From assembly GCA_037953745.1 (NCBI GenBank), contig JBAKBP010007634.1, forward strand, positions 34,002-98,001: a DNA stretch of 64,000 nucleotides, in the 5' to 3' direction. The notes beneath the pieces were generated by a model. That model was given only the letters and a program-made list of their open reading frames with translations. It did no database searches and was not told the origin of the DNA. The position numbers and the translations under genes were made by a program. Source of the DNA: Lithodes maja. Lineage: Eukaryota > Arthropoda > Malacostraca > Decapoda > Lithodidae. Shown here one piece after another: positions 53,041 through 62,969 of the stretch. The stretch's first letter is position 1; every line of letters begins with the position of its first letter.

Positions 53041-54420
53041 TTCTATCTATCTATTGCCCGACGCCGTGATCCCCGAAGGGGTGGCCACGAACGAACCGCC
53101 CCCATGCACCTCTGTCCCCAGTCAGTCGACGCCCCTCCCCCCAACCAGCACCGCCTTCGTTCATGTAGTTCCTCACTCCATCCTTCCACCTCATATTCGG
53201 TCTACCTCTCCCCCTCTGTCCCTCCACCTCGCTCTCGTACACCCTCTTAGTCATTCTCTCGCTTTCCATACGTTCCATATGGCCGAACCATCTCAAGTTG
53301 TTCCTTTTCACACTTTCCAGCACATCTACCTCCACACCACACCTCCTTCTTACTTCCTCATTAGTCTGTCTATCCCTCCATGTAACTTCGCACGCACTCC
53401 TTAAGTAATTCATTTCCACTGCTCTCACTCTTGGTCTGAGTCTCTCAACCAACGTCCATGCTTCGCTTCCGTAAGTCAGTGTCGGGATTACCACACTGTC
53501 ATGCAAGGACTTCTTCACTTCCATACTGACCACCCTATTTCTTGTTACTGCTTTTAGCGTTCCTACAACCCTCTTCCCCTGTTGTACCCTCTCCCGCACC
53601 TCTTCATCCATAGTCCCATCTTTACTCAACACACTGCCCAGATACTTAAAAGAGTTGACGATCTCCATAGCCTGACCGTTCAGCTTCACCTCACACTCTG
53701 TGACTTCACCCCTTTCGAAGACCATAACCTTGCTCTTCCCCGTATTTACCTTCAAATTCTGTTTTTCGCACACAGTTCCAAACTCATTTACCAGACCCTG
53801 CAACTCCCATTCATTATCACTCATCAGAACTGTATCATCCGCAAACAGCAGTATAGGTAGCTTCCACTCAATTCCCTCCCTTTTCAGCGATACACCAACA
53901 TCCACTGCTCTTGATAGTATTTCTTTCATAACTCCATCCATATATACAGTAAACAACCACGGGGACATCACACACCCCTGTTTCAAACCAACATTCAGGT
54001 CAAAGAACTCGCTCTGCTCACTCTCCACACGTACTGCCGCCTTTGCACCCTCATACATGCTCTTCACTGCTTTCAGCAACTTGCCCTCTACTCCGTATAT
54101 TCTAAGTACTTTCCACAAACCTTCTCTATCCACTCTGTCATAGGCCTTCTCCAAGTCCATAAAGGCAACATACACCTTTTGTTTCTTCTCCAGATACTTC
54201 TCCACAACACAATTCAGGGTAAAAATCTGATCTACACATCCTCTTCCCTTCCTAAAACCTCCCTGCTCGTCGCCTATCCATTTCTCCGTTCTCACTCTCA
54301 CTCTCTCAATCACTACCCTACTGTATACCTTCCCTACTACGCTTAGAAGACATATTCCTCGGTGGTTACCACACACTCCTCTTTCCCCTTTGCCCTTATA
54401 TAGGGGGACTATTAGATATA
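53041..54420 (-). mobile_element. RTE-like LINE, longest copy
   Basis: 5'-truncated in the RT; 3' GATA tract at about 53,041. Just to its left a 15-bp piece of the same 3' end occurs in the opposite orientation (ggcgtctggcaatag at 53,011), giving a tail-to-tail palindrome through the GATA repeats. Right flank is GATA microsatellite to 54,470. Confidence 0.85.
53051..54376 (-). CDS. RTE-like reverse transcriptase, 441 residues
   Basis: Open frame: NHRGICLLSVVGKVYSRVVI, RKGRGCVDQIFTLN, VAFMDLEKAYDRVDREGLW (motif A), GLKQGCVMSPWLFTVYMDGV (motif B), LPILLFADDTVLMSDNEWEL (motif C, FADD), then YLGSVLSKDGTMDEEV, YGSEAWTL, RWFGHMERM and the end GHPFGDHGVGQ. Endonuclease and first RT block are missing (about half of a usual RTE ORF2). 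Intact frame, so a young copy. Family assignment rests on the GLKQGC and RRRCGV...WFGHxERM signatures. Confidence 0.85.
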   Translation of the reverse strand: MCGNHRGICLLSVVGKVYSRVVIERVRVRTEKWIGDEQGGFRKGRGCVDQIFTLNCVVEKYLEKKQKVYVAFMDLEKAYDRVDREGLWKVLRIYGVEGKLLKAVKSMYEGAKAAVRVESEQSEFFDLNVGLKQGCVMSPWLFTVYMDGVMKEILSRAVDVGVSLKREGIEWKLPILLFADDTVLMSDNEWELQGLVNEFGTVCEKQNLKVNTGKSKVMVFERGEVTECEVKLNGQAMEIVNSFKYLGSVLSKDGTMDEEVRERVQQGKRVVGTLKAVTRNRVVSMEVKKSLHDSVVIPTLTYGSEAWTLVERLRPRVRAVEMNYLRSACEVTWRDRQTNEEVRRRCGVEVDVLESVKRNNLRWFGHMERMESERMTKRVYESEVEGQRGRGRPNMRWKDGVRNYMNEGGAGWGEGRRLTGDRGAWGRFVRGHPFGDHGVGQ

Positions 54421-55509
54421 TAGATAGATATATTGATAGATAGATATATAGATAGATATATAGATAACCTTTAAGTACTGTAAGTCTGTTTCATAAAAAT
54501 ACACAAACAACTTGCCTTTCTATTGTTTACATGTTCTATGTGAAGCACAAAAACTGGAAAAAATACATTTGCATCACTAGGTTAACCCCATTACAGTAGT
54601 TGGTAAAATTGGATTTTCGGTCACGTATGTGTCTTTTGTATTATCCTTTTTCTCATCAGTTCCTTCATTGATTAGTGTGTTTTAAGGTGTTTTTCCTTCT
54701 GCAAATTCATTTTTACCCATTATTTTGCAATATTAAAACATGCCCCCTAAAACCATATTTTGTCATTACCCTAACCTAACCTGGGGGCTGCCGCCCCTAG
54801 ACCCTCGCAGGGTTAGCATTGATATAGAATATGACAAAATACTAAAAATACGGTAAAAAAGGGAAAAATATTAGTTCTCAGCTGATCCAAGATGGTTACC
54901 ATTTTTCCTTCCACCCTTATTTAACCCACAAAGTCTGAGGAAAAATAATTTAATATGCAGCGGTAAAGACATATATTGCAGTGACTAATACTCTATGACA
55001 AAGCTATAGTACACATTTAGAACATTATATCCCATACTTGACCGAAAATCAAATTTTTCCCATTAGTTATTTAATTTTAAGACATTCGCCCCATTTCTTT
55101 GTAAATTTTGAGACCTTCGTGCCATGTAAGTATTCATTTTTTATTTGGGAGTGATAGCAAGCCGCCAATTAAGAAGGAATTACAGTATTCTACTGAAAAA
55201 TGCACAAATTTAACTCAAATGGGGGTCTTGGTGGTATTTTGTTCAAAGTTTAATAAAAAATTGAATATATTAAGAATTCACCCCCTTCATATAACATTAT
55301 ACAGGTAGCTAATTTTTCGTTATGGAAAAATATGCAACTAATGTATGTGTCTCCATCATATTAATGCCAAGGTTTCATAAAACAACATATTTTGCTACTA
55401 AGCCTTTGCAATTGCCAAGTATCAAGATGGGGACATGTTAATTTGCCGTCACCATGGGAAAAAAAAACAGGCTACTGGGTTCAATATTTATGATTAAATA
55501 TCTGAACAG
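54421..55509 (+). other. Intron sequence, no gene seen
   Basis: GATA repeats to 54,470, then AT-rich DNA. A degenerate hairpin motif is at 54,780-54,812. Confidence 0.45.
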
Positions 55510-55600
55510 GTGTGAAGATGAAGATGAGTTGGACATGGATGATGGTTTTGCTGACTTGGACCTGACTGAGATTGAGAGTCAGGAAAGTGAAGAAATCCAG
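55510..55600 (+). CDS. Candidate host-gene second coding exon (acidic)
   Basis: Acceptor tctgaacag ends at 55,509; donor CAG|gttagt at 55,601. The first base completes the Arg codon left by the exon at 38,754. The following 30 codons read CEDEDELDMDDGFADLDLTE then IESQESEEIQ, ending in phase 0. Asp/Glu-rich low complexity with some codon structure. No downstream exon was found to 56,030 before repeats begin, so the gene continues outside or the model is wrong. Confidence 0.6.
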
Positions 55601-56034
55601 GTTAGTATTAAAACAACCAGTGTGAGAACTGTAAAGTAATTTTGAACGTACAGTAGATATGTTTATAAAATTTTGTTTAGTAAAATTTGCCAGAACGTCC
55701 CGGACTACCCAAACTTGACTACTTCCTTTAACGTGACGATAGTGCGTTGTTATATGTGCGATTAGTTTGCTTGGGAAACAGATTAACTTGCTCATGTAGT
55801 AATGTACACCCTATGTGGTGGATTGTGTTCTTTTATTTAATAATTTTCATTTTAGTAAGCGTTGTTTCCACATAGCGATTTTGATAATTTAATTTGACTT
55901 TATATTGTCCTTGTCCCAATTTTGGTTTGTTTAGTTTGCAAGTTTTACATTTTAATTTTAATTTACTGTACTAGATTATAAAGGAGTACATTTATTTATA
56001 TATAATTATTATTATTTATATTATTGTTATTATG
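55601..56034 (+). other. Noncoding, AT-rich; presumed next intron
   Basis: Nothing recognised. Confidence 0.4.
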
Positions 56035-56345
56035 TGTGGAGTGACGCGTCGAGACAGATTGAGGTATGAAGAGGTACGTAGGAGAGTGAGACAACAGGAA
56101 CCCTAATTGGCCAGAGTTAAAAGGGTGCTATGCTGGTATGGACATGTTGAACGAATGGGAGATGAAAGACGTACAAAGAGAATACAGTATAGGAATCAGC
56201 AACTAGGGGAAATTGATTGAGAAGACTTCAGAGGAGATGGAGAGATGGTGTGAAAAAAGCGTTTGAAGAATAGAGATGACTGAAGAACATGCTAGAGAAG
56301 TGGTGATGAATAGGAATGAATGGAAAATGCTTGTGAATAGATGAG
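56035..56345 (+). pseudogene. Degenerate RTE/Jockey-like RT C-terminal fragment
   Basis: Reads GVTRRDRLRYEEVRRRV...RVLCWYGHVERMGDERRTKRI..., the WxGHVERM motif, with stops and frameshifts. Different family from the 53 kb RTE. Confidence 0.6.
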
Positions 56346-56392
56346 TGGTAACGTGGTCGTAGGGAGTGGAGATCGGGTGCCAGTTGGACTAG

Positions 56393-56888
56393 ATTATAGG
56401 TTTGACTCCTGTAAGGAGATAAAGAAAACCTAATATTTAGTAGTGGCCCCGTAATCATTGACGAACATGCCTATTACATAAGGCATCCTCTTCAAACACT
56501 AATTCGCCGTAGTTTGAATCTACCGCGCAGAGCATTTAAAAACTGAGGCGCCTTCATCATGAGCGCACGCGACCTCACTCATGGCTTCAGTCATTATGAA
56601 TTGGGTTCTCACTACGAAAAAACTTCGTAAAAAATAAAAAGAAAAAGAAAATAAGAATAACTATCTAATAAGCTTTCCATCATATCGTGGATGTACTTGT
56701 GTGGATCTCTGACCAGACGCTGATTCAGGCGTCATTCCTCCTTCACTGACATATCAAGTAAACCAAGATCCTTAATACATCAACGAATGGGAAGGGGACG
56801 GTCGGGAGGGCCCCAGTCGTCAATGATTACGGGGCCACTACTAAATATTAGGTTTTCTTTATCTCCTTACAGGAGTCAAACCTATAAT
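56393..56888. repeat. 72-bp perfect inverted repeat at the DIRS-like 3' end
   Basis: 56,393-56,464 is exactly complementary to 56,817-56,888. Partial motif: ggtttgactcctgtaaggag. The 352-bp centre is unique. Just outside the right arm, 56,889-56,928 is a diverged direct copy of the arm end (attagtggcc...cattgacgaacatgcc). Such inverted terminal repeats and internal complementary regions are the hallmark of DIRS-type replication. Confidence 0.85.
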
Positions 56889-56928
56889 TTATTAGTGGCC
56901 TCTCCATCATTGACGAACATGCCTGATT

Positions 56929-57492
56929 CTAAGACTGGAGGGGGACATTCGTAATCATATCATAACTCTAGAAAAGTAGATAATAAAAACAACCACATAG
57001 TATTCTTATTCTTGAAAAAATATATTTAATCAGTGGCATCGCCGAAAAAATACAAGAAAAAGTGGGTTCAGGCAGGTGCGTGCTTCAAAGAAGCCTGCCT
57101 GACAAAATGGGTAACCCTAAAGATTCTGAACACAGATCTGTAGTTACAAAGGCACCCCACTCAACGAGTGGTGACAAAAATAACAAGTTATAAGCTTATA
57201 TGTGCACATCATAAACCCCAACATAATCGTGGAGATAAATTGCAAAGGATCTCCACTGATTCTAAAATTAAATTGCTTTCGCAGTTAACACTACTATAAC
57301 AACTCTGTTGTTTTGTACTTACATTGTACTAGCATAATTTCTCTCAGAGAAAATTTTATATCATATTAACCTTACATTTGTATCACAGCTCTCATACTCC
57401 GGCGGGGTCTAGGGTGTCCTATGTCAACTGACTGCACCCCCCCCCCCCCCCCCTCCCTTTGTGAAAATAAACAAAAGTGACTGTAGGGTAAC
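56929..57492 (-). other. DIRS-like 3' noncoding region
   Basis: No frame. Contains a C run at 57,438-57,452. Confidence 0.5.
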
Positions 57493-58866
57493 CTAGACCC
57501 TCTGCCTTAAAGCTATACATGGTAAGGAAGGTTTGTCTAGAGCAACTGACAAGTATCTAGACAATAACGTATGATTAGACGCCCACAACTGAGTGGACGC
57601 GATATCTTCCACTGAAAAGTTTTTCAGGAAACGTAAAGAGGCTGCCCATTTGCGTAAATCGTGGGCCCTACCCACTACGCCGGGATTACTCTCTTTAATG
57701 ACTTCGACCAGAAGAGAGGCTAATCGCCGTTTAAGTAAGCGTTTACCCGTACTTGCTACCCATAAAGCACCTTGGGGGTTTAGAGGAGCTACTCTCAAAT
57801 ATTTGGTTAGGGCTTGCACTGGACATAGATTATGATGCACCTTTCCCCTTTTTAATGCCGGCACCGTGAACTCCGAAAACACGTGTGCACTGTGCTCATT
57901 CTTGGCTACAAAACCTGGGGAAGGCGCAATGTAAATACATTCGTTAAGTCTACCAAACCTAAGGCAATTGGGTGTGTTGCTCATCGCCGCCAGCTCAGAC
58001 ACTCTGTTCCCGGTGGCCAAAGCCATAAGGAAAACCGCCTTTTTTAAGAGTAAAGCAAAGTCTGCAGTATTTTGGTACAGACGAGAGTGAAGTAAAGACA
58101 AAGCTTTGTCGAGAGACCAAGTAGGCATGAGCTGACGGGGAGGTGGGCGAAGTTTAAAACAAGCTCTCATAAAACCAGTTTCTTCCGCCACTGGTATGGA
58201 AAGACCTGTCAGGTCTAAAAAGGGCACTCTAATTGCAGTTAAGTGATTTTTTAATGTTACCACTGATAAATGTTTCTGTTCAAACAGATAATTCAAGTAA
58301 TTGAAAATTAAAGCCACTGACGGCACATTCTGTTCCGTTCTGACAATCCAGGAAGTAAAGGCTTGCCAATGTGAGTGATACTGACGTTTCGTAGACTGAG
58401 TAAATTGATTGATTAATTTATTAGTTACATCTCTACCGTATGGTGCCAGCCACTTGGCCTCCTGAATGTCCATAATGCAAAAGTCAGCGAGGTCGCTAGG
58501 TTGCCAATCGTGTCTAAGTGGAAATACCCGACCGGGAGCGATACCGGGTCCGGGCACCACGTTTTCAATTGCTGGTACCACAACTGCGCCGGCCACAGGG
58601 GCGCGATTAGCGAGACTAAGCCTCGATAATCTCGTAGTTTGTTCACTACGTGGCACATTAGTGACGCATCTGGCGGTGGAAACAGATAGATGGAGCTCCA
58701 TCTGTTCCAGTCTGTCACTAGGGCGTCCGGCCCCCCTGCCGGCGTTATCGACCGGCGGGTGAGGTATAGAGGGAGTTTGTGAGTCTCCTCGGACGCAAAA
58801 AGATCCACTTGTGGATGGGAGAGCTCTGCAATCATTAGGTTGAAAATGGGTTGCTTGAGCTCCCAT
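57493..58866 (-). CDS. DIRS-like tyrosine recombinase
   Basis: 457-residue frame. The core-binding domain at about 145-245 (TKRQYHSHWQAFTSWI...NHLTAIRVPFLDLTG) precedes the catalytic domain: R288 in ATGNRVSEL, H402 and R405 in HDLRKW, W428 (LWAS) and nucleophile Y438 in SRYL, a complete R-H-R-W-Y set. It would integrate the circular DNA form. The first ~140 residues overlap, in another frame, the Dam-like part of pol, so the true start is probably further in. Overlap of this gene with pol is normal for DIRS1-type elements. The C-terminus runs ~19 residues beyond the Tyr. Confidence 0.85.
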   Translation of the reverse strand: MGAQATHFQPNDCRALPSTSGSFCVRGDSQTPSIPHPPVDNAGRGAGRPSDRLEQMELHLSVSTARCVTNVPRSEQTTRLSRLSLANRAPVAGAVVVPAIENVVPGPGIAPGRVFPLRHDWQPSDLADFCIMDIQEAKWLAPYGRDVTNKLINQFTQSTKRQYHSHWQAFTSWIVRTEQNVPSVALIFNYLNYLFEQKHLSVVTLKNHLTAIRVPFLDLTGLSIPVAEETGFMRACFKLRPPPRQLMPTWSLDKALSLLHSRLYQNTADFALLLKKAVFLMALATGNRVSELAAMSNTPNCLRFGRLNECIYIAPSPGFVAKNEHSAHVFSEFTVPALKRGKVHHNLCPVQALTKYLRVAPLNPQGALWVASTGKRLLKRRLASLLVEVIKESNPGVVGRAHDLRKWAASLRFLKNFSVEDIASTQLWASNHTLLSRYLSVALDKPSLPCIALRQRV

Positions 58867-58964
58867 TCTACTGATGTGCTCTGTCTCCGGGACAGAGCGT
58901 CTGCCCAGACGTTCGCTACGCCTGGGAGATAAGATGCGTGAAGGTAAATTTCTAGTTTGTTGGC
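58425..58964 (-). pseudogene. DIRS-like pol C-terminus: RNase H end and Dam-like region
   Basis: After a frame change near 58,970 the sequence reads LANKLEIYLHASYLPGVANV WADALSRR (RNase H end), then HPQVDLFASEETHKLPLYL...PDALVTDWNRWSSIYLFPPP...LIAPLWPAQLWYQQL. This block corresponds to the region assigned to a Dam-like N6-adenine methyltransferase in DIRS elements. The usual D/NPPY is replaced by FPPP, so methylation activity is doubtful. It overlaps the recombinase frame. Confidence 0.6.
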
Positions 58965-59350
58965 TAGAGTAAAATCTCTTCCGACACGTTTAGCAACCCC
59001 CTGGACCTCGTTGATCCTTGTTTCTGAATACAGTGAACTGCATTCAGATTATCCATTCTGAAGGCCAACGACTTGCCCCGTAACGCCGGGCCGTGAGCCT
59101 GAAGGAAATACAAGGGGACTAGTAATTCTTTGACATTGATGTGAGAGATTTCTAAGTGGGGCCAAAGTCCCTGACCCTGGTGCCCCTGATTTGATTGAAA
59201 TCCCCAACCTATTGTGCCTGACGCATCCGTGTCTATCCATACCGTTGGTGGAGGAGAAATCCATGACATTATTGAGTACAACGTTTCCCTCTTTGCCCAG
59301 ACCGCTAGTAAGTTGTGGATTAATTTCGGGATGGGCCATAATTTTCCGCC
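58964..59350 (-). pseudogene. DIRS-like RNase H
   Basis: In the frame of 59,830-58,964, from ALTGGKLWPIP onward: VWIDTDASGTIGWGF (first Asp), ISHINVKELLVPLYFL (Glu) and LAFRMDNLNAVHCI (second Asp). The part of this frame upstream of 59,350 is not the real coding frame. Frameshifts lie at both ends. Confidence 0.75.
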
Positions 59351-59825
59351 GGTAAGAGCGGGAAATATTTGTTGCCTTCCAATATTAGTCGTTTTACTTT
59401 CAACCGGCCCAACTTGACAGTTAGTTGAATCCAGTTGAGAGAGCCGACCAGAGATTCCCAGACCCTTCGCGTCGTAGTCAGACTGTGAAGAAACATGAAC
59501 AGTTTCCTGCGAAACCTGTTGCGATTGTCCACACTCTGACTCAGAGTGAGAGCGGCTGTGTCCCAGACCAGCCCTATCCACTGAATTACTCGTGAGGGAA
59601 CAAGGTTTGACTTTACCAGATTTACCTTGAAGCCTAGAGTTTTGACATGATTTAAAATAATATTGACATGTTTTATGCATAAATGTTGTGTCTCTGCCAC
59701 CACCAGCCAGTCGTCCAGATACCACAACACTCTGATCCCCTGTTTTAACAATGGCATCAGGGCTTGCCGGACTAATTTCGTGAATAATCGAGGTGCTAGG
59801 TTCAAACCGAACGGCATTCTTTGAA
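59320..59825 (-). pseudogene. DIRS-like RT, palm/thumb with catalytic YLDD
   Basis: Reads FCFQRMPFGLNLAPRLFTKL, GIRVLWYLDDWLVVAET (catalytic YLDD), LGFKVNLVKSNLVPSRVIQW IGL and thumb LVGSLNWIQLTVKLGRL. Frame 60,297-59,320. It is separated from the upstream RT part by a one-base shift in a caaaattttg stretch near 59,833, and from RNase H by another shift near 59,350. Confidence 0.8.
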
Positions 59826-62800
59826 AACAAAATTTTGGTGCCTGATCCTTAAGGCCAAAAACCTTTGAAATCTTTTGTTGACCGATACGTGCCAATAGGC
59901 GTCTGTCAGGTCTAGTGAGCACATCCAACCTCCCGGCGGAAGTGTTAGCCTGATTTGGTGTACAGTTAACATTCTGAAAGATTCGTTGTGAATGTGAAGG
60001 TTCAGGTAAGACAGGTCTACGACCGGCCTCATCTGAACACTGTCCCTTTTGGGAACCAAAAATAGTTTGGACGTGAATACAGGGTAATTTGGGGGGACCG
60101 GGATGATGACATGCTTGACAATCATTTCCTGGACCAGTGACTCCACCTCTAAAGAAACAACATTCGCCGTGGTCGGCTGACGTAAGCGAGGTCGCCGGAG
60201 CCACCGCCAAGTGATGCCTTTGCGAGCCACCATCCTTGCCCAAGTGTTTAATGGCCATGCCTGGTGACACGTTCGGAACGACCCAGTTAGCAGACAAGGG
60301 TTCGCCAGCTGTACTACCCTCGGGTCCTCTGGCCTTAAAGTTGGCACCGGGAGTGAGAGAGACTTTAGTTTTTTTGATGGTGGGGTTGATGGTGCTGGAC
60401 GCTTCGCCGGCTGGCTGGTGCTGGCCGATGACTGGCCCTGACCTGGCTTATGCTGGCCGCGTCCTCTCTGACCTGAAAACCTACCCTGTTTATGCCTGTA
60501 CTGACCTTGGAAGGAGTGGGAAGATTTAGGCGGAAGAAAGGGTTTAGATCCCCCTGGCTGAGCTTTAGAAGTTGGCCTGGGTTTGGGAAAGGTAAATGTA
60601 GGTTTCTTAGAAGGGGTGGAACTGTGCTTAAAAGCCTGTGCCATATTGAACACCGTTCTCCACACTTCAGGGGACATTAGAGAGGGAGTAAGCACTGGTG
60701 ACATGACCACCTGATTCGCAATGCGATCAGGTAGCTTGCGAACTAAAGACATTCTGAGATCTTGTCTTGCTCGTACCGCCTCAAGCAAGGCGGTGCGTAT
60801 GTCACCCAAGGATTGGATTGACGACTGGAGGAGCAGTCGCCGGGACAATTCAACCGATCTTCTGGCATCCGCATCTGCGATTGCCTGAGTAGACCTTAGT
60901 AAAGACTTAGCCACCTGTTGAAACACTATATATTGGGAGAACAGGCGAAAAGCTTTCCCCCTGAGCCTAAATTCTCTGTCTAAGTGAGTAGGGGTAGGGG
61001 TAGTGAAAGGTTCTTTCAGCTCACAAAGAGTAATTTTAGGGGCAGCTAGGAAAGAAAACAAAGCTGACGGGACTCCGCCTGCAGACCCTACAGGCATGGA
61101 GAACCACGAATGAGTATCTTGAGGGATCTGGTGGGAAGATTTCGAAGTGAATGTCGTTGCAAAGTTTTGAGCCTCTATTTCCCAGTCTATCCAAGGTCCT
61201 GGACCCAACTGCCCCACCTTCAAAACAGGATTAGCTACTTCGTCTGTGACGGTCTGTAAATCAAGTTCAGGAGTGAGAGCTGACAAAGTCTTAATATCGT
61301 TAAACCCATCCAGCTTAGACCAGTCTGAAAATAGTTTTGAAGCTGAGGCAGGGGGTAAAGCTGGCTTAGTAGCATACACAAAATAGTCCTGGTGATAATA
61401 ACTAGGTATAGCCTTAATGTTTACATCTAGTACAGTTCCCAAATTATCCAAGGCCCTTAATTTCTTTGATTTGTTGCCTTGAATGACCCACTCACTCGGT
61501 ACTGGGAGCTCCCCTGACAAGGTAGGCTGGGCTAACTCTGGTTTAGTGGGGGTCAACAGGACCCAAGACTCGTCTGGTCCATAAAGCAAGGGCATAGCTA
61601 CCTTTCTAACAGGTGCTTTGTCGAGAGGGGGTGGATTAACATCCGTGATGACCCTGACATTGGAAGTTGTTAATGCCGCCGTAGCAGGCTTGGTAGCTAC
61701 TGATGTTGACATAGTGGGAGGGTTAGGGATCTTAGATAAGACAATCGAAGTCATCAGAGGCCGTACCGTAGAACTTGTCGTGGGAGCCCCCAAATCGAAT
61801 GTGGGGGCCTCCTGTTGTTGGCCAAAAAATTTAGATAAAGCCTGAGTAAGCAGCCCATTAATTTCTTGCGCAGTAACAAATTGATTTGAAGATGAACTTA
61901 CAGGTGAATCATTAATATCCTGCGCGGCGTCTAAGCCTGAGCCTGACTCTTGCCCTTCCATTTCCGAAATTATTGAAACTTCGTCTTTCTCTTCCTGAGA
62001 AGATCCCTCCGAAGCCGGGGTACCTTGCTGCCAAGACAAGTCAGGAATAGAGGATGGGATCGCCGCGTCCCTGTGGACATCAGCTACTGTGTGACTCGTT
62101 TGAGTCAAACGTGGGTGGTCGGGCCCTGGGTGAGCAAAACGCCAAACCCCGAGGCCTTGGCCTACACTTTCTTGAGAATCAGACACATTATCCCGACGTG
62201 AATCTTCTAAATCCAGGGTCAAAATATTTATGGGTAAATCCTTGTTACGGACAGGCACCTCACTTGACCCCTGAGACCTAACACAAACCCTGTCTGGGGT
62301 AGAGGTATGAAGAGAGGTACTAGGAACTTGTGAATGTAGGGAGGACTTCTTTTTATGTGAATCCTTTTTGGAGGATTTATGGCTACGATGTGATCGTGAA
62401 CTACTCTTAGATTTCGAGGAATCATCGCCGTGACCACTGGTGGAACTTTCCGTCCTCCTCTTCTTACTCGCCGGGGAAGAGGCAAGACTAGATGATGGCT
62501 GTCTGAGAGGTGACCTGGACCGAGATCTCGCCCGAGATGATGAGGTGGATGCCGGAGGTGTAGGCTCTCGTAGACGTTTGGTTGTAGCCGCAGAAGATAC
62601 CGAACCACGCCCAGTCTCCGCCGGTGCATGACTCGTGACTCTAGAGGAACGTTTAGGGGGAGGGTGTGCAACTAATAACTTGTCCCAAAGAGGGACGTTA
62701 TCACATTGAAGTGATTTATGAGCAACAATCGTAGTGTATGCTGACATCTGTTGCCTTACTTCTCGTAACGCTACTGCTGCGGTCTTATCATCATCGCAAA

Positions 62801-62969
62801 GGACTTTGATTGCTAATTGGGAGCAAAAAGAACAATTACGCATAACCCAGAGACCCCTTGAACGGTCTAGACATTTAACACACCTTATGCAAAGGGTATG
62901 CGCAAAAATAGGGATACCAGCACAAGCAGGGGTAGTGCATAAAGCAAAGACTGGGGCCACGGTAGCCAT
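59802..62969 (-). CDS. DIRS-like ORF1: Gag-like protein fused to RT N-terminus
   Basis: 1055 residues from the first Met. Residues ~10-55: CTTPAC...CIRCVKC...CSFCSQL, a Cys-rich putative zinc finger. 100-230: Ser/Arg/Lys-rich with SRARSRSRSP and KKRR (probable NLS). 240-410: acidic. 480-830: Gag-like alpha-rich part of unknown fold. 850-900: Pro/Gly/Gln-rich. From about 950: VKHVIIPVPPNYPVFTSKLF LVPKR...RPVVDLSYLN (RT fingers) and MCSLDLTDAYWHVSV (motif A, Asp ~1017-1022). It ends after a frameshift at NFVFKECRSV. Gag and RT in one frame may be natural or a loss of a separating stop. Confidence 0.75.
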   Translation of the reverse strand: MATVAPVFALCTTPACAGIPIFAHTLCIRCVKCLDRSRGLWVMRNCSFCSQLAIKVLCDDDKTAAVALREVRQQMSAYTTIVAHKSLQCDNVPLWDKLLVAHPPPKRSSRVTSHAPAETGRGSVSSAATTKRLREPTPPASTSSSRARSRSRSPLRQPSSSLASSPASKKRRTESSTSGHGDDSSKSKSSSRSHRSHKSSKKDSHKKKSSLHSQVPSTSLHTSTPDRVCVRSQGSSEVPVRNKDLPINILTLDLEDSRRDNVSDSQESVGQGLGVWRFAHPGPDHPRLTQTSHTVADVHRDAAIPSSIPDLSWQQGTPASEGSSQEEKDEVSIISEMEGQESGSGLDAAQDINDSPVSSSSNQFVTAQEINGLLTQALSKFFGQQQEAPTFDLGAPTTSSTVRPLMTSIVLSKIPNPPTMSTSVATKPATAALTTSNVRVITDVNPPPLDKAPVRKVAMPLLYGPDESWVLLTPTKPELAQPTLSGELPVPSEWVIQGNKSKKLRALDNLGTVLDVNIKAIPSYYHQDYFVYATKPALPPASASKLFSDWSKLDGFNDIKTLSALTPELDLQTVTDEVANPVLKVGQLGPGPWIDWEIEAQNFATTFTSKSSHQIPQDTHSWFSMPVGSAGGVPSALFSFLAAPKITLCELKEPFTTPTPTHLDREFRLRGKAFRLFSQYIVFQQVAKSLLRSTQAIADADARRSVELSRRLLLQSSIQSLGDIRTALLEAVRARQDLRMSLVRKLPDRIANQVVMSPVLTPSLMSPEVWRTVFNMAQAFKHSSTPSKKPTFTFPKPRPTSKAQPGGSKPFLPPKSSHSFQGQYRHKQGRFSGQRGRGQHKPGQGQSSASTSQPAKRPAPSTPPSKKLKSLSLPVPTLRPEDPRVVQLANPCLLTGSFRTCHQAWPLNTWARMVARKGITWRWLRRPRLRQPTTANVVSLEVESLVQEMIVKHVIIPVPPNYPVFTSKLFLVPKRDSVQMRPVVDLSYLNLHIHNESFRMLTVHQIRLTLPPGGWMCSLDLTDAYWHVSVNKRFQRFLALRIRHQNFVFKECRSV

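Noticed and set aside
56035..56345. Host gene exon
   Set aside because: Stops and the WxGHVERM motif show it is LINE debris.
62228..62671. 147-codon minus-strand frame
   Set aside because: Alternate frame over the Ser/Arg-rich part of the DIRS-like ORF1.
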